A DNA stretch of 64,000 nucleotides, from positions 6,200,001 through 6,264,000 of the forward strand of contig NZ_CP043661.1 of NCBI RefSeq assembly GCF_014217565.1, in the 5' to 3' direction. Shown one piece after another: positions 42,316-50,993 of the stretch. The notes beneath the pieces were generated by a model. The model worked only from the letters and a program-made list of their open reading frames with translations, ran no database searches and had not been told where the DNA came from. Every line of letters starts with the position of its first letter. The stretch's first letter is position 1. The stretch is from Kribbella qitaiheensis (GTDB taxonomy: Bacteria > Actinomycetota > Actinomycetes > Propionibacteriales > Kribbellaceae). Position numbers and translations under genes: made by a program.

Positions 42316-42329
42316 TGAAGACGTGTTCA
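42316..42329. promoter_or_regulatory. ArsR/CzrA-type operator
   Basis: TGAAGACGTGTTCA is an inverted TGAA-6-TTCA, the core form of CzrA/NmtR operators. It lies 25 bp from the ArsR start and about 67 bp from the CDF start, placed to control both. Confidence 0.7.
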
Positions 42330-42395
42330 CCTATTGTTGGTTCCGCCCGTACGTCCTGGACGGGAACCCGGTCACCAACCTTCGAGGAGATGCCA

Positions 42396-43490
42396 GTGTC
42401 TGGTTCCCACCACCAGGACGAATCCGATTCGGCAGGTCACGGCCACGGTCACGGGCACGGGCATGAGCGCCGCAGTGGAGTGCTGGGGTGGCTGGGGTCG
42501 GTCGTTCGTCCGCACAGCCACGATTCGGCAGACTCGGTGGACTCCGCGCTCGAGGCGAGCAAGGACGGGATCCGCGCGGTCAAGATCAGCCTCGTCGGAC
42601 TCGGCGTGACCGCGATCGTCCAGGCGCTGCTGGTGGTTTTCACCGGGTCGGTCGCGTTGCTGGCCGACACGATCCACAACTTCTCCGACGCGCTCACTGC
42701 GGTGCCGCTGTGGATCGCGTTCGTGCTGTCCCGGCGGCCGGCGTCGCGCCGCTACACATATGGCTACGGCCGCGCAGAAGACCTCGCCGGAGTGTTCATC
42801 GTCGCCATGATCGCGCTGTCCGCGGTGGTCGCCGGGTACGAGTCGGTCCGCAGGCTGCTCGACCCGCAGCCGCTGGGTCACTTGTGGGTACTGGTCGGCG
42901 CCGGTCTGGTCGGGTTCGCTGGCAATGAACTGGTCGCGGTCTACCGGATCCGGGTCGGGCGCCGGATCGGTTCGGCCGCGCTGATGGCTGACGGGCTGCA
43001 TGCCCGCACCGACGGGTTCACCTCGCTGGCAGTCGTGCTCGGTGCGGTGGGGGTGATGGCCGGGTTCCCCCTGGCCGATCCGCTCGTCGGGCTGGCGATC
43101 ACCGTCGCGATCTTGTTCGTACTCAAGGGCGCGGCCACCGACATCTACCGGCGCCTGATGGATGCTGTCGATCCCGGGCTGGTCGACGTCGCCGAGACCG
43201 CCCTGCGGTCAACGCCCGGAGTCGACGACGTCGACGAACTCCGACTGCGCTGGACCGGGCACCGGATCCGCGCCGAAACCAGCGTGGTGGTCGACCCCGC
43301 ACTGAGCCTGGTCGAAGCGCACGCGATCGCTAACGATGCCCATCACCGTCTGCTGCATCAAGTGCCGAAGCTGGACGCGGTGACCGTACACGTCAGCCCG
43401 AGCGACGCCGACGGTCAAGATCACCACGCCGGACTCGCACACCACCACACCGTCGACGAGTCGCGGCCCAGCCATCCGGCAGACCATTGA
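42396..43490 (+). CDS. Cation diffusion facilitator (zinc-type exporter)
   Basis: 364-residue CDF exporter pushing Zn2+ or similar out against protons. The N-terminus has a His-rich run (HGHGHGHGHE). Six membrane helices follow. The transport site uses HNFSD in helix 2 and HARTD in helix 5, the H-D/H-D pattern of zinc members. A cytoplasmic metal-binding domain (LVDVAETALRSTPGVDDVDEL) follows, with a further His-rich tail. Start GTG 42396 is chosen because GAGGAG lies 6 bases before; ATG 42390 overlaps that site. Controlled by the divergent ArsR gene. Confidence 0.93.
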   Translation: MSGSHHQDESDSAGHGHGHGHGHERRSGVLGWLGSVVRPHSHDSADSVDSALEASKDGIRAVKISLVGLGVTAIVQALLVVFTGSVALLADTIHNFSDALTAVPLWIAFVLSRRPASRRYTYGYGRAEDLAGVFIVAMIALSAVVAGYESVRRLLDPQPLGHLWVLVGAGLVGFAGNELVAVYRIRVGRRIGSAALMADGLHARTDGFTSLAVVLGAVGVMAGFPLADPLVGLAITVAILFVLKGAATDIYRRLMDAVDPGLVDVAETALRSTPGVDDVDELRLRWTGHRIRAETSVVVDPALSLVEAHAIANDAHHRLLHQVPKLDAVTVHVSPSDADGQDHHAGLAHHHTVDESRPSHPADH

Positions 43491-43564
43491 AGTCACGCAC
43501 CTTGGCAGCGAACAGATCGCGCAAAGGGATCACCGATAGGGGGCCCGGCTACTGTGGGCCTGTG

Positions 43565-44014
43565 ATGGCGCGGTCGGCAGTACTGCGATCGGGACTCACG
43601 CGGATCCTGACAGTGGTCGGCGTGCTTGCCGGTGTCCTCGCCATGCACGGCCTGACCAGCAACCATGACGCAGAAATGCCCGGCATGGCCGCCGCGCCGA
43701 CAACTAGCTCCGGGCATCGAGCGACTGGCGACCCCACGATGGCGGCCGGCCACGACGATGCACTGTCGGCTGGATTCACGACCGAGGAACCTAAGGCGCG
43801 CGGGGCGGACGCCGGTCACGGGATGGCAGGGGCTTGCGTGGCTGTCCTGACTCTTTCTCTGCTGCTACTGGCCCTGGCTGCCGGGTCGCGGTGGCGGCGG
43901 ATCCGGCAGCGAGGTCATCGAGGTCTGCCGCTGGCGTGGCGGCCTGTGCCGGATGGCCGGCCGCCACCGTGGCTCGCGCCTTCGCTGTCGAAACTCTGCG
44001 TGCTGCGGACCTAG
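43565..44014 (+). CDS. DUF6153-like membrane protein
   Basis: 149 residues with an N-terminal helix (LTRILTVVGVLAGVLAMHGLT), a Met/His-bearing outside loop (HDAEMPGMAAAP, AGHGMAG), a second helix (CVAVLTLSLLLLALAAGS) and an Arg/Pro-rich end. This matches actinomycete DUF6153 proteins, usually next to DUF305 genes. Met/His motifs suggest copper binding outside the cell. Starts at ATG 43565 or GTG 43562. Precedes the DUF305 gene by 95 bp. Confidence 0.78.
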   Translation: MARSAVLRSGLTRILTVVGVLAGVLAMHGLTSNHDAEMPGMAAAPTTSSGHRATGDPTMAAGHDDALSAGFTTEEPKARGADAGHGMAGACVAVLTLSLLLLALAAGSRWRRIRQRGHRGLPLAWRPVPDGRPPPWLAPSLSKLCVLRT

Positions 44015-44109
44015 GCCCACCGGCCCCGGACTCGCGCCGCTGCTGGCTACGCGTGTCCCGCTCCGCTTCGCACCGCACTGTTCTTTCGACAGCGATTAGA
44101 GGTTCTTTG

Positions 44110-44754
44110 ATGACGCACACCACCCGTACTACGGCTGCCACGGCGACGGCGATCATCGCCGGCGCACTGGCTTTGGCCGGCTGCAGCAGCTCCACCGATC
44201 ACGGCTCGATGCCGGGCATGTCCCAGCCCACCTCGTCAGCCACCAGTACGACTCCGGTCACCACCGCGGCACCGGTGGGTGACCACAATGATGCGGACGT
44301 CAAGTTCGCCACCGACATGATCCCTCACCACCAGCAAGCCGTTCAGATGGCCGATATGACGGTCACCAAGGCCACCACTTTGGCAGTGAAGGAGTTGGCG
44401 GCCGGTATCAAGGCCGCTCAGGATCCCGAGCTCAAGCAGATGTCGGCCTGGCTCACCAGTTGGGGTGCTCCGGTCCCGAGCTCGATGGCCGGCCACGACA
44501 TGTCAGGGTCGATGCCGGGAATGATGAGCATGGACGAGATGGCCAGCCTGGACAAGGCCACCGGGGCGGCGTTCGAGCGGATGTGGCTGCAGATGATGAT
44601 CAAGCACCACCAGGGCGCGGTCGCGATGGCCAAGACCGAACAAACCACCGGCAACGCCACCGCGGCGATCGCGCTGGCGAAGAAGATCGAGACCGGCCAG
44701 ACCGGCGAGATCGACACCATGCAGAAACTCCTGGTCCACTACACCGGTCGCTGA
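44110..44754 (+). CDS. DUF305 copper-type lipoprotein
   Basis: 214 residues. A lipobox signal (AIIAGALALAGCSSS) is followed by HGSMPGMSQP and two DUF305 histidine motifs: DMIPHHQQAVQMADM and QMMIKHHQGAVAMAKTE. Met/His clusters (GHDMSGSMPGMMSMDEM) lie between. DUF305 proteins are ferritin-like helical bundles, often in copper-handling loci. Together with the DUF6153 gene and the ArsR-CDF pair this forms a metal-homeostasis region. Confidence 0.9.
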   Translation: MTHTTRTTAATATAIIAGALALAGCSSSTDHGSMPGMSQPTSSATSTTPVTTAAPVGDHNDADVKFATDMIPHHQQAVQMADMTVTKATTLAVKELAAGIKAAQDPELKQMSAWLTSWGAPVPSSMAGHDMSGSMPGMMSMDEMASLDKATGAAFERMWLQMMIKHHQGAVAMAKTEQTTGNATAAIALAKKIETGQTGEIDTMQKLLVHYTGR

Positions 44755-44855
44755 CCACTACGGAAGGGGATCGGCACCGACTGCGGATCCCCTTCCATCG
44801 GTTCACTGCCGTTCAGCCACCGCCTCCGCTTGGGGACCGCCGGCGGTCCAGCCAA

Positions 44856-45107
44856 TCAGGTGGGAAGGCCGGCAAGGCGGCGAATAGCGGCCAGCCCGTC
44901 TGGAGTGCCTGGCCAATGCCGTTCGAGTGCGGCCGGGCCGGCGTGGTGGGTGACAGAGCGCAGAGCGAGCGCCACGATCACGACGTCATCGGCGTACCCG
45001 ACAACGGGGATGAAATCGGGCACCAGATCGAAGGGCAGCCCAAGATAGATCAGCAGCAGCCAGAGCCGGACCCGGACACCGCGGGGGCAGGCTGCCTTAG
45101 GCCGCAA
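44856..45107 (-). pseudogene. DUF1232 (YkvA-like) protein, N-terminally shortened
   Basis: 83 residues from a TTG start. The DUF1232 core LWLLLIYLGLPFDLVPDFIPVVGYADDVVIV is intact, as is RHWPGTPDGLAAI. Relatives usually have 40 or more residues before it, ending PRGVRVRLWLLLIY. Here PRGVRVRLW is present, but an in-frame TAG lies five codons before the only start. It is probably a truncated gene, possibly still functional as a small membrane protein. Confidence 0.65.
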
Positions 45108-45148
45108 GCTAGCGGGCCTTCGCTAGATGTGCCACCGTGAAAGCTCTA

Positions 45149-45484
45149 CTACGGGCGCATCAGGTGCCAGCTGCCGGCAGCGGCAAGCGCAAGGACGAGG
45201 AGGGTGGCCGCCTCGTCGCCGGCCTCGGTGCGGATCTGATGGTCTGCTCCGGCGCAACCGGCGATCCGCCGCAGCGTTTGCAACTCGCTGTCGTCGCGTC
45301 GGTGACTTTGAGCCGCGCACATGGTGACGTGATCGCCGGCGGCGTGAATCTGCCTTCGATGCGCGACTGCGTCCGGGACGATCCTGGCGATCAAGACGGT
45401 CAGTGCAGCAGCCGTGAGAACGATCGACGCCACCAACACGACTGTCCGCCGTGGCGATGGTTGGTGGGGTCGCGAAGGTTTCAC
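45149..45484 (-). CDS. Small membrane protein coupled to DedA
   Basis: 111 residues, GTG start overlapping the DedA stop (GTGA). One helix near the start (TVVLVASIVLTAAALTVLIA), a charged middle with two cysteines, and a second hydrophobic end (AATLLVLALAAAGSW). I do not recognise a family. Third gene of the PAP2-DedA operon. It is supported by its coupling and membrane pattern rather than similarity. Confidence 0.55.
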   Translation of the reverse strand: MKPSRPHQPSPRRTVVLVASIVLTAAALTVLIARIVPDAVAHRRQIHAAGDHVTMCAAQSHRRDDSELQTLRRIAGCAGADHQIRTEAGDEAATLLVLALAAAGSWHLMRP

Positions 45485-46110
45485 GGTTGCCGGCTCGAGG
45501 TGTCGGTTCGCCGGGCCGCGCGGCGCCGGATCCGCCAAGTGGCGTAGGCGATGACGATGAAGGTCACGGCGATGAGGGCGGTGGCGCGGCCGAAGGTTTT
45601 CTCGACGGTGGCGTAGGAGTTGCCGGCGAGGTAGCCGACCAGAACCACGCCGGTTCCCCAAACCAGGCCGCCGGCGGCGTTGAAGGCCAGGAACTTCGGG
45701 TAGCGCATGCCTGCGGTACCGGCCAGGGCGGGCATGGTGGCGCGGAGGAAGGCCACGAACCGTCCCAGGAACACCGCCGCGCCGCCGCGCCGCGCGAGCT
45801 GTTCGCGGGCGGCGTTGATCCGGTCGCTGCGACGCTTGAGTAGGCGGGTGCGAAGGATTCGGGGTCCGAGGTGGCGGCCGACCTCGTAGCCGACGCTGTC
45901 CCCGACGATCGCGGCGCTGACCACCACGACGATCATCACAGGAAGCGACGCGTGGCTCTGGCTGGCCGCGACACCGCCGAGCACCGCCGCGGTTTCGCCG
46001 GGCAGGACGAAGCCGACGAACAGTGCGTCTTCGGCGAACACGAGCAGACCGACCAGCCCGTAGACGGCAAGGCCGTGCAGGCCCAGGAGCCAGTCGGTCA
46101 GCCGGTTCAT
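45481..46110 (-). CDS. DedA-family membrane protein
   Basis: 209-residue DedA/SNARE-associated-family protein. Family features: LLVFAEDALFVGFVLPGETAAVLGG, the F-x-GRF-x-R element in AVFLGRFVAFLRATMPALAGTAGM, and FNAAGGLVWGTGVVLVGYLAGN. Members are now linked to moving undecaprenyl phosphate or phospholipids across the membrane. ATGA overlap with the PAP2 gene upstream and GTGA overlap downstream. Confidence 0.92.
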   Translation of the reverse strand: MNRLTDWLLGLHGLAVYGLVGLLVFAEDALFVGFVLPGETAAVLGGVAASQSHASLPVMIVVVVSAAIVGDSVGYEVGRHLGPRILRTRLLKRRSDRINAAREQLARRGGAAVFLGRFVAFLRATMPALAGTAGMRYPKFLAFNAAGGLVWGTGVVLVGYLAGNSYATVEKTFGRATALIAVTFIVIAYATWRIRRRAARRTDTSSRQP

Positions 46111-46700
46111 GACAGCTGCGGGTGAACTGCAGCCACCAGGACCAGGCGCAGCGGTGTCCCGGCCAGCGCCCCGACCAGACGGGTGAGCGGTCTGCGGATG
46201 ACCAGCCAGGTGACGACAGCGACCAGGCCGCCGAGCAGCAGCCCGGCGGCCACGTCGCCCGGGTAGTGCGCGGCGATGTAAACCCGGGTGAACGCCATCA
46301 GGACTGCGGCGATTGTTGCGATGATGCCGAGCCGCCGGTTCACGAGCCACAGGCCGACGGCGACGGCACCGGCCATGGTGGCGTGATCGGAGGGGAACGA
46401 GGCGTCGCTACTGCGGTTGGCCAGGACGAGGATGTTGTGCAGCGACGAGTAGGGGCGAGCCTCGTTGACCGCGTGCACGATGGGCTGGTTGACCGCCAGA
46501 GCGAGCAAAGTGGCACCGCCCGCGGTGATGGCAGCCGCGACCCGCGACACGTCGCCGGTCCGGCGGGCGATCCACCAGCCGGCCAGGAGCAGGAAGGCGA
46601 ACAAGACCACGCCGTACCCGGCGTAGATCTGTGCCGGCGTGTGCAGCCAAGGCGTGGCCTTGGCGAAGGCGTTGATCTGCTCAAACAGCCAGTGGTTCAC
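46107..46700 (-). CDS. PAP2-family lipid phosphatase
   Basis: 197 residues, six hydrophobic segments. Two of three PAP2 motifs are complete: SFPSDHATMAG (PSxH) and TRVYIAAHYPGD (R-x5-H-x3-D). Motif 1 appears as VHAVNEARPY, where the usual Lys seven before the Arg is not present. Relatives dephosphorylate undecaprenyl pyrophosphate or phosphatidate outside the membrane. Start GTG 46700 is nearest the operators. First gene of the operon with DedA, divergent from BlaI. Confidence 0.87.
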   Translation of the reverse strand: MNHWLFEQINAFAKATPWLHTPAQIYAGYGVVLFAFLLLAGWWIARRTGDVSRVAAAITAGGATLLALAVNQPIVHAVNEARPYSSLHNILVLANRSSDASFPSDHATMAGAVAVGLWLVNRRLGIIATIAAVLMAFTRVYIAAHYPGDVAAGLLLGGLVAVVTWLVIRRPLTRLVGALAGTPLRLVLVAAVHPQLS

Positions 46701-46713
46701 TCCGGTATCCCAT

Positions 46714-46761
46714 CTACTACGATTAAGGTAGTAACCAACACTACTACGATCTTTGTAGTAG
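46714..46761. promoter_or_regulatory. Two BlaI-type operators
   Basis: CTACTACGATTAAGGTAGTA (46714-46733) and CTACTACGATCTTTGTAGTAG-like 46741-46761 are inverted TACTAC/GTAGTA boxes, centres 27 bp apart. They occupy the divergent promoter of the blaI-like and PAP2-DedA operons, so one repressor should control both. Confidence 0.85.
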
Positions 46762-46780
46762 TCGTGAGGAGAGGTGGCTG

Positions 46781-47161
46781 GTGGCTTCCCGAGGGCAGAC
46801 CCGCGGCCGCGGTGATCTGGAACAGCAGGTGTACGCGGCGCTCGCCGCGGGTGGTGGTCCGATGACCACGGCCGACGTGCGTGACGCGCTCGGTAGCGAG
46901 CTTGCCTACACGACGGTGATGACGGTGCTGGCCCGGATGCAAACCAAGGGCTTGGCGACCAGGATCCGCGCCGGGCGGTCGTATGCCTACAGTGCGGTGG
47001 TGGATGCGGCCGAGGTGACCGCCCATCAGATCCATCGCCTGCTGGATGCCCGCGGAGATCGTGCGGCGGTGCTGACCCGCTTCGCCCGTGGACTGTCGCC
47101 CGAGGAGTCCCAGTTGCTGCTGGACCTGCTCGGTCCCGACGCCGAGCCGGAGCAGACATGA
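46781..47161 (+). CDS. BlaI/MecI-family repressor
   Basis: 126-residue winged-helix repressor: LEQQVYAALAAGGGPMTTADV, ELAYTTVMTVLARMQTKGLA, and a dimerisation end LLDLLGPDAEP. In beta-lactam systems such repressors are cleaved upon signalling by an M56 membrane peptidase. GTG 46781 has GAGAGG at good spacing. Its TGA overlaps the M56 gene start (ATGA). Confidence 0.93.
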   Translation: MASRGQTRGRGDLEQQVYAALAAGGGPMTTADVRDALGSELAYTTVMTVLARMQTKGLATRIRAGRSYAYSAVVDAAEVTAHQIHRLLDARGDRAAVLTRFARGLSPEESQLLLDLLGPDAEPEQT

Positions 47162-48102
47162 CCAGCGCAGCGGTGGTCGGGATCGTGGTGATCTTCTTGT
47201 ACGCGCTCGCTGCCCCGGCGTTGTGTCGCGCGCTGGCGCCGGCGGTGGCGACTCGGATCCTCGTCCCGGCCAGCGTGTTCGCCGCCGCGAGCGGGGCGTT
47301 CATCCTCGCGGTCCTGGCGTTCACGTGGATCGGCCAGTTCCCGCTGATCGCCGCGCGGGGAGCCTGGTCACCGACGAGATTGCGCAGCGACAGCCCGATT
47401 CCGGCCGGGCTGGCCGTGGTCAGTGGAGTGCTGGTCGCGCTGGCGGCGATCTCGGTCGTGTGGACCGTTACTCGCCGGGTGCACGCGCTGCTCGAGGTGT
47501 ACCGGGCGTGCCGTGACCTCACTGCGGTCGGTGGACTCATCGTGTTGAACGATGCGCGTCCGGATGCGTTCACCACTCCGCAGCCGGCGGGCCGGGTAGT
47601 GGTGACCAGCGGTCTGCTGCGGGCCCTGGGCGATCGTGAGCGGCGGGTGCTGCTCGCGCATGAGGCGTCGCATCTGGCGCATCGTCATGCCTGGTGGAAC
47701 CTGGCTGCAGACCTCGCCGCGGCGCTGAACCCGCTGCTGCGGCCGACGGCACGGGCCCTGGCGACGGCGGCGGAACGGTGGGCCGACGAGGACGCGGCAC
47801 AGACCGTTTGCGACCGGCGCCTGGTCGCGGCAACGCTAGTCCGGGTTGCGCAGCTACAGACCCGCTTCCCCGCAACTGCCCGGCGTACTGCAATCACTGT
47901 GGCTGGACCGGCGGCGACCGGTGGTGACGTCGCTGTGCGCGTCCGTGCACTCCTGGCACCGCCGCCCCGCCGTCGGCCGGTGGTGGTCGCCGCCATCGTC
48001 ACGGCGCTGCTGATCGGCTCCCTGCCCGCGGCCGCGGTCCAGCACACCGGCGAGGCCCTGTTCGAACACGCCGCTCAGCCCGCGGTTAGTCGCCACACCT
48101 GA
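47158..48102 (+). CDS. M56 membrane peptidase (BlaR1 peptidase-like, no sensor domain)
   Basis: 314 residues with about four membrane helices and a cytoplasmic gluzincin: LLAHEASHLAHRH has HExxH at 168-172, with a downstream glutamate in AERWADEDAAQ as third metal ligand. It ends in a final helix (VVVAAIVTALLIGSLPAAA) and a tail of about 20 residues, so the penicillin-binding sensor of BlaR1 is absent. It should inactivate the BlaI-like repressor on an unknown membrane signal. Confidence 0.92.
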   Translation: MTSAAVVGIVVIFLYALAAPALCRALAPAVATRILVPASVFAAASGAFILAVLAFTWIGQFPLIAARGAWSPTRLRSDSPIPAGLAVVSGVLVALAAISVVWTVTRRVHALLEVYRACRDLTAVGGLIVLNDARPDAFTTPQPAGRVVVTSGLLRALGDRERRVLLAHEASHLAHRHAWWNLAADLAAALNPLLRPTARALATAAERWADEDAAQTVCDRRLVAATLVRVAQLQTRFPATARRTAITVAGPAATGGDVAVRVRALLAPPPRRRPVVVAAIVTALLIGSLPAAAVQHTGEALFEHAAQPAVSRHT

Positions 48103-48200
48103 ACGCCCACGCGATCCCCCGACTGGCGGGGGCGCCTCCCTCGAGGAACGGTCCCGCGTTCGGGACCATCGGCGGGCCGCTGCATCGGCCCCGCCAATGG

Positions 48201-48590
48201 CTAACCGCCGGCACGTCTAGAGTGCGTGACCGGCGTCTGCGGCTCAGGGCCGGCCCCCACAGCGCCCACCAGTGGTCCGAGGGCGAGGAGTGCCGAGAGT
48301 GCGGCGTAGCCGTAGCTGAGAGCGGCTGCGGTCGCGACGCCCGCGACCAGCAACGGTCCACCCGCGTCACCGAGTTCACGGCCGAGTTCGGCGGTGCCCA
48401 TCGTCTGAACGGTCATCACACCGAGAACAGCAACCGGAATCCGCCCAGCCAGACCAGCCCGCCACCCAGCAACGGACCGAGGGTGTAGCCGATGCTCTTG
48501 TAGAAGCCGTAACTGCCGAACGCCCGGCCGTGCTTGGCCGCAGGGTTCAGCCTCGCCACCAAAGCAGAGGCAGCCGGGGAGGGACTGCCC
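48201..48590 (-). pseudogene. MFS transporter remnant with internal deletion and frameshift
   Basis: Minus-strand pieces read SALVARLNPAAKHGRAFGSYGF, SIGYTLGPLLGGGLVWLGGF, then, one base out of frame, GRELGDAGGPLLVAGVATAA and YGYAALSALLALGPLVGA. The first belongs to the middle (around helices 4-6) and the second to the last helices of an MFS exporter. Both N-terminus and helices 7-11 are gone. Confidence 0.8.
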
Positions 48591-48993
48591 CTGGTTCGGT
48601 TGACTCCTGATCTGTGAGGACTTGAGTCCTTGCTGGAAGGATGTCTGTCATGCCGAAAAGCGTTCCCTGTGGCGTGTGCGCTCGACGCCGCAGCTGTCTG
48701 CCGCCCGTCCGCGAACATGGCGGCTTGGCATAGTCCACAGAAACGTGTCGCGGATTCAACATCGCAGGTCACAGGGTGCGGGCGACGTCGGGATCGCGGC
48801 GGGCTGCGACGCCAACTGCTGGCTTGGTTGAGTGCGTCGTGCCAGGCGGTGTGGTTCTGCCGGTGGGCGTCGAAGACGTACTGATGGCCGCGGTGTTGGA
48901 CCGCCGGGGCGAGGCGGCCCGCCGGGAGCTGTCGCAGTCCTGCTGATTCCGCGGTTCGCAACACGGGTGACACCGTGCCTAGAGATAGGGGTG
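48591..48993. other. Gene-free stretch, 400 bp
   Basis: No recognisable gene on either strand. An open minus-strand frame runs into the MFS remnant but shows no family likeness. It may be decayed DNA from the same deletion event. Confidence 0.45.
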
Positions 48994-49021
48994 CTGCCCC
49001 CGGCCCTGAGGCCGGGGGCAG
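48994..49021. terminator. Strong terminator hairpin
   Basis: CTGCCCCCGGCC and GGCCGGGGGCAG form a perfect 12-bp stem with a CTGA loop, 8 bases beyond the stop of the GH39-like gene at 49029. It ends the minus-strand sugar locus 3. Confidence 0.9.
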
Positions 49022-49028
49022 CGGAGTT

Positions 49029-50936
49029 TCAGGCTGCTCGGATGTTTGCGGTGATTCGGGTGTTGGGGCCGCTGTTTTGGAGGTGGAAGCTGAGGGTGGC
49101 TCGTCCGGTCCAGCCGGGTGGTGCGAGGTTGGGTAGGTTGATGGTGAAGTCGGAGAAGTTTGCGACGGTGATGACTTGGTCGGGTTGGCGCTGGGTGCCC
49201 CATGGCTCGGGTGCTGATCGGCCGCTGTTGTAGAGGCCGCCGTGAATCAGTACGCCCTTGGTGTATCCGCCGGCTGTCTGGAAGTCGATTCTCATGCCGA
49301 GCAGGCTGTTGGCGTCGAGTTGCTGGAAGTTGCCGCTGGCTTGGAGGCGGACGCGCAGGTTGGCGGGCAGGTTGGAAGCGACGGTGCCGGACGCGACGTC
49401 GGCCCAGGTTTCGCCGGCCATGCCGAGTGCTGCTGTCCAGGTGCGCTGGTCGAAGCTCGCATAGCTGGGTTTGCCGTGGTTGGGGATGTAATGGTTGCTT
49501 CGGACAACGTTGCCCAGGCTGACGGCGGCGAGGGAGTCGGTGCCGGTGCCGTCCTCAGCTTCCAGGTAGACGGTGCCGTGGTCGGGGATGGTTCCGGACC
49601 AGTTGAGACCGGCGGTGCTGGTGCCGAGCCGTTGTTCGACCGGCGTCAGGTGTTCATTGGCGTGATTGTCTTCGTAGCTGGCGTGTTGTGCGTCGATGCG
49701 GTAGACGCGGAAGTTGCCGTTGGCGAAGGGAACGTTGTTCAGTGCAGCAGACACGGACTGTTCTGTACCGGAGGTGTTCCACAGCAGCATGCCGGACTTG
49801 TGGCCGTCGGAGGAGGCCATTCCGTCGACGGCGCCGCTGATGTTGAGCTGTTTGCGCTCGACGGGCATGTTGGCGTAGAGCTGGAAGGCGTTGTAGGCAG
49901 CGCGTTTGTGGCCGTCGCGGTCGAGCAGCCCGATGACGTCGCAGGTGCTGGCGCAGACGGGATCTTGGAACTGGGCCCATTCGACGTGGGTGATCCAGGG
50001 CTTGGCCAGCAGCGCCTTGTAGCTCTTCAACATCTCGGCTGCGCCGCGGTAGGTGATGACGTCGGTGGGGGCGGTGAAGTCGTTGGTCCAGTTGTATTCG
50101 TTGAGGTTGTTGTCGACCGACGCCATCCGGTAGGCGGTCAGCCCTGAGTCGGTGGCGTTGCGGTAGTTGTTCTCGAGGCTGCCGTTGGTGGCATCACCAT
50201 AGGCGTGGAAGGAGAACCCGTCGAGCGGGAGGTTGTCCGACAGTACGCGGTTGACGAATGGCCCTGACCATCCGACGCAGCACAGCGCCGGGCCTTCGAC
50301 GTAGGCGTCGGGATTGGCGGCTCGCAGGGCGCGCGAGGCGTCGCGATAGAGGTCGAGGTACTGGGCTTGGTTGCCGGTCCAGAAGACGCCCGGCAGGTCG
50401 GGCTCGTTCCAGATCTCGTAGGAGCCGATGCGGCGACCGGTCTGTTTCCAGTGACTGGCGAAGGCGGGCACGATCTGGTTGGCCCAGACCGAGGGGTTGC
50501 TGGGCGGGTTGTTCCAAGATCCGCCGGCCGGTTTGAGGATGCCCGGGGTGTAGGTGAGGGCGGGTACCGGTTGCGCGCCGGCGTTGTTGATGAGGTCGAC
50601 GAGCTGGTCGACCTGGCTGAAGTTGTACTGCGGGCTGGCGGCCGATCCGGTGATCATCGGCGCCCAGTCGTGTTGTTCGTTGCCCCACATCATCTCCCAG
50701 CGCACCCGCGCCGGGCGGAGGGTGGCGAGCCGCGGGGCGTCGCGCTGCCACCGGGCCAGCGACACGTAGCCGCTGTTGAAGACGCCGAACTTGCTCTTGG
50801 TGAGGGGGAAGTCGGTGTTGGCGTTGAAGTCGGCGGTCACCGTAGCGGTGGCGGCCTGGGCGGGTTGGGCCACGAGCGAGGCCCCAATCAGGAGCGCGGT
50901 TCCGAGTGCCACGCATACCCGTCGCATTGTGCTCAT
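49029..50936 (-). CDS. Secreted GH39-like glycoside hydrolase
   Basis: 635 residues with signal peptide (RRVCVALGTALLIGASLVAQPAQA). The clan-A barrel holds the acid/base Glu178 in SYEIWNEPDLPG and a likely nucleophile Glu280 in DNNLNEYNW, a stretch shared with the paralogue at 52842 (HLNEYNS). After it come a beta-sandwich (LNISGAVDGMASSDGHKSGM) and a 150-residue C-terminal domain that may bind carbohydrate. Beta-xylosidase or iduronidase-type activity is usual in GH39; the true substrate is open. Last gene of locus 3. Confidence 0.85.
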   Translation of the reverse strand: MSTMRRVCVALGTALLIGASLVAQPAQAATATVTADFNANTDFPLTKSKFGVFNSGYVSLARWQRDAPRLATLRPARVRWEMMWGNEQHDWAPMITGSAASPQYNFSQVDQLVDLINNAGAQPVPALTYTPGILKPAGGSWNNPPSNPSVWANQIVPAFASHWKQTGRRIGSYEIWNEPDLPGVFWTGNQAQYLDLYRDASRALRAANPDAYVEGPALCCVGWSGPFVNRVLSDNLPLDGFSFHAYGDATNGSLENNYRNATDSGLTAYRMASVDNNLNEYNWTNDFTAPTDVITYRGAAEMLKSYKALLAKPWITHVEWAQFQDPVCASTCDVIGLLDRDGHKRAAYNAFQLYANMPVERKQLNISGAVDGMASSDGHKSGMLLWNTSGTEQSVSAALNNVPFANGNFRVYRIDAQHASYEDNHANEHLTPVEQRLGTSTAGLNWSGTIPDHGTVYLEAEDGTGTDSLAAVSLGNVVRSNHYIPNHGKPSYASFDQRTWTAALGMAGETWADVASGTVASNLPANLRVRLQASGNFQQLDANSLLGMRIDFQTAGGYTKGVLIHGGLYNSGRSAPEPWGTQRQPDQVITVANFSDFTINLPNLAPPGWTGRATLSFHLQNSGPNTRITANIRAA

Positions 50937-50993
50937 CTGCAGTCCTTCTGTTCGCTTGGGTGGGCGGTCCTGCGCTGAACGGGAAAGGAACTT

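Noticed and set aside
48591..48993. Transposase fragment
   Set aside because: Neither strand shows a DDE or other transposase motif, and no inverted ends were found.
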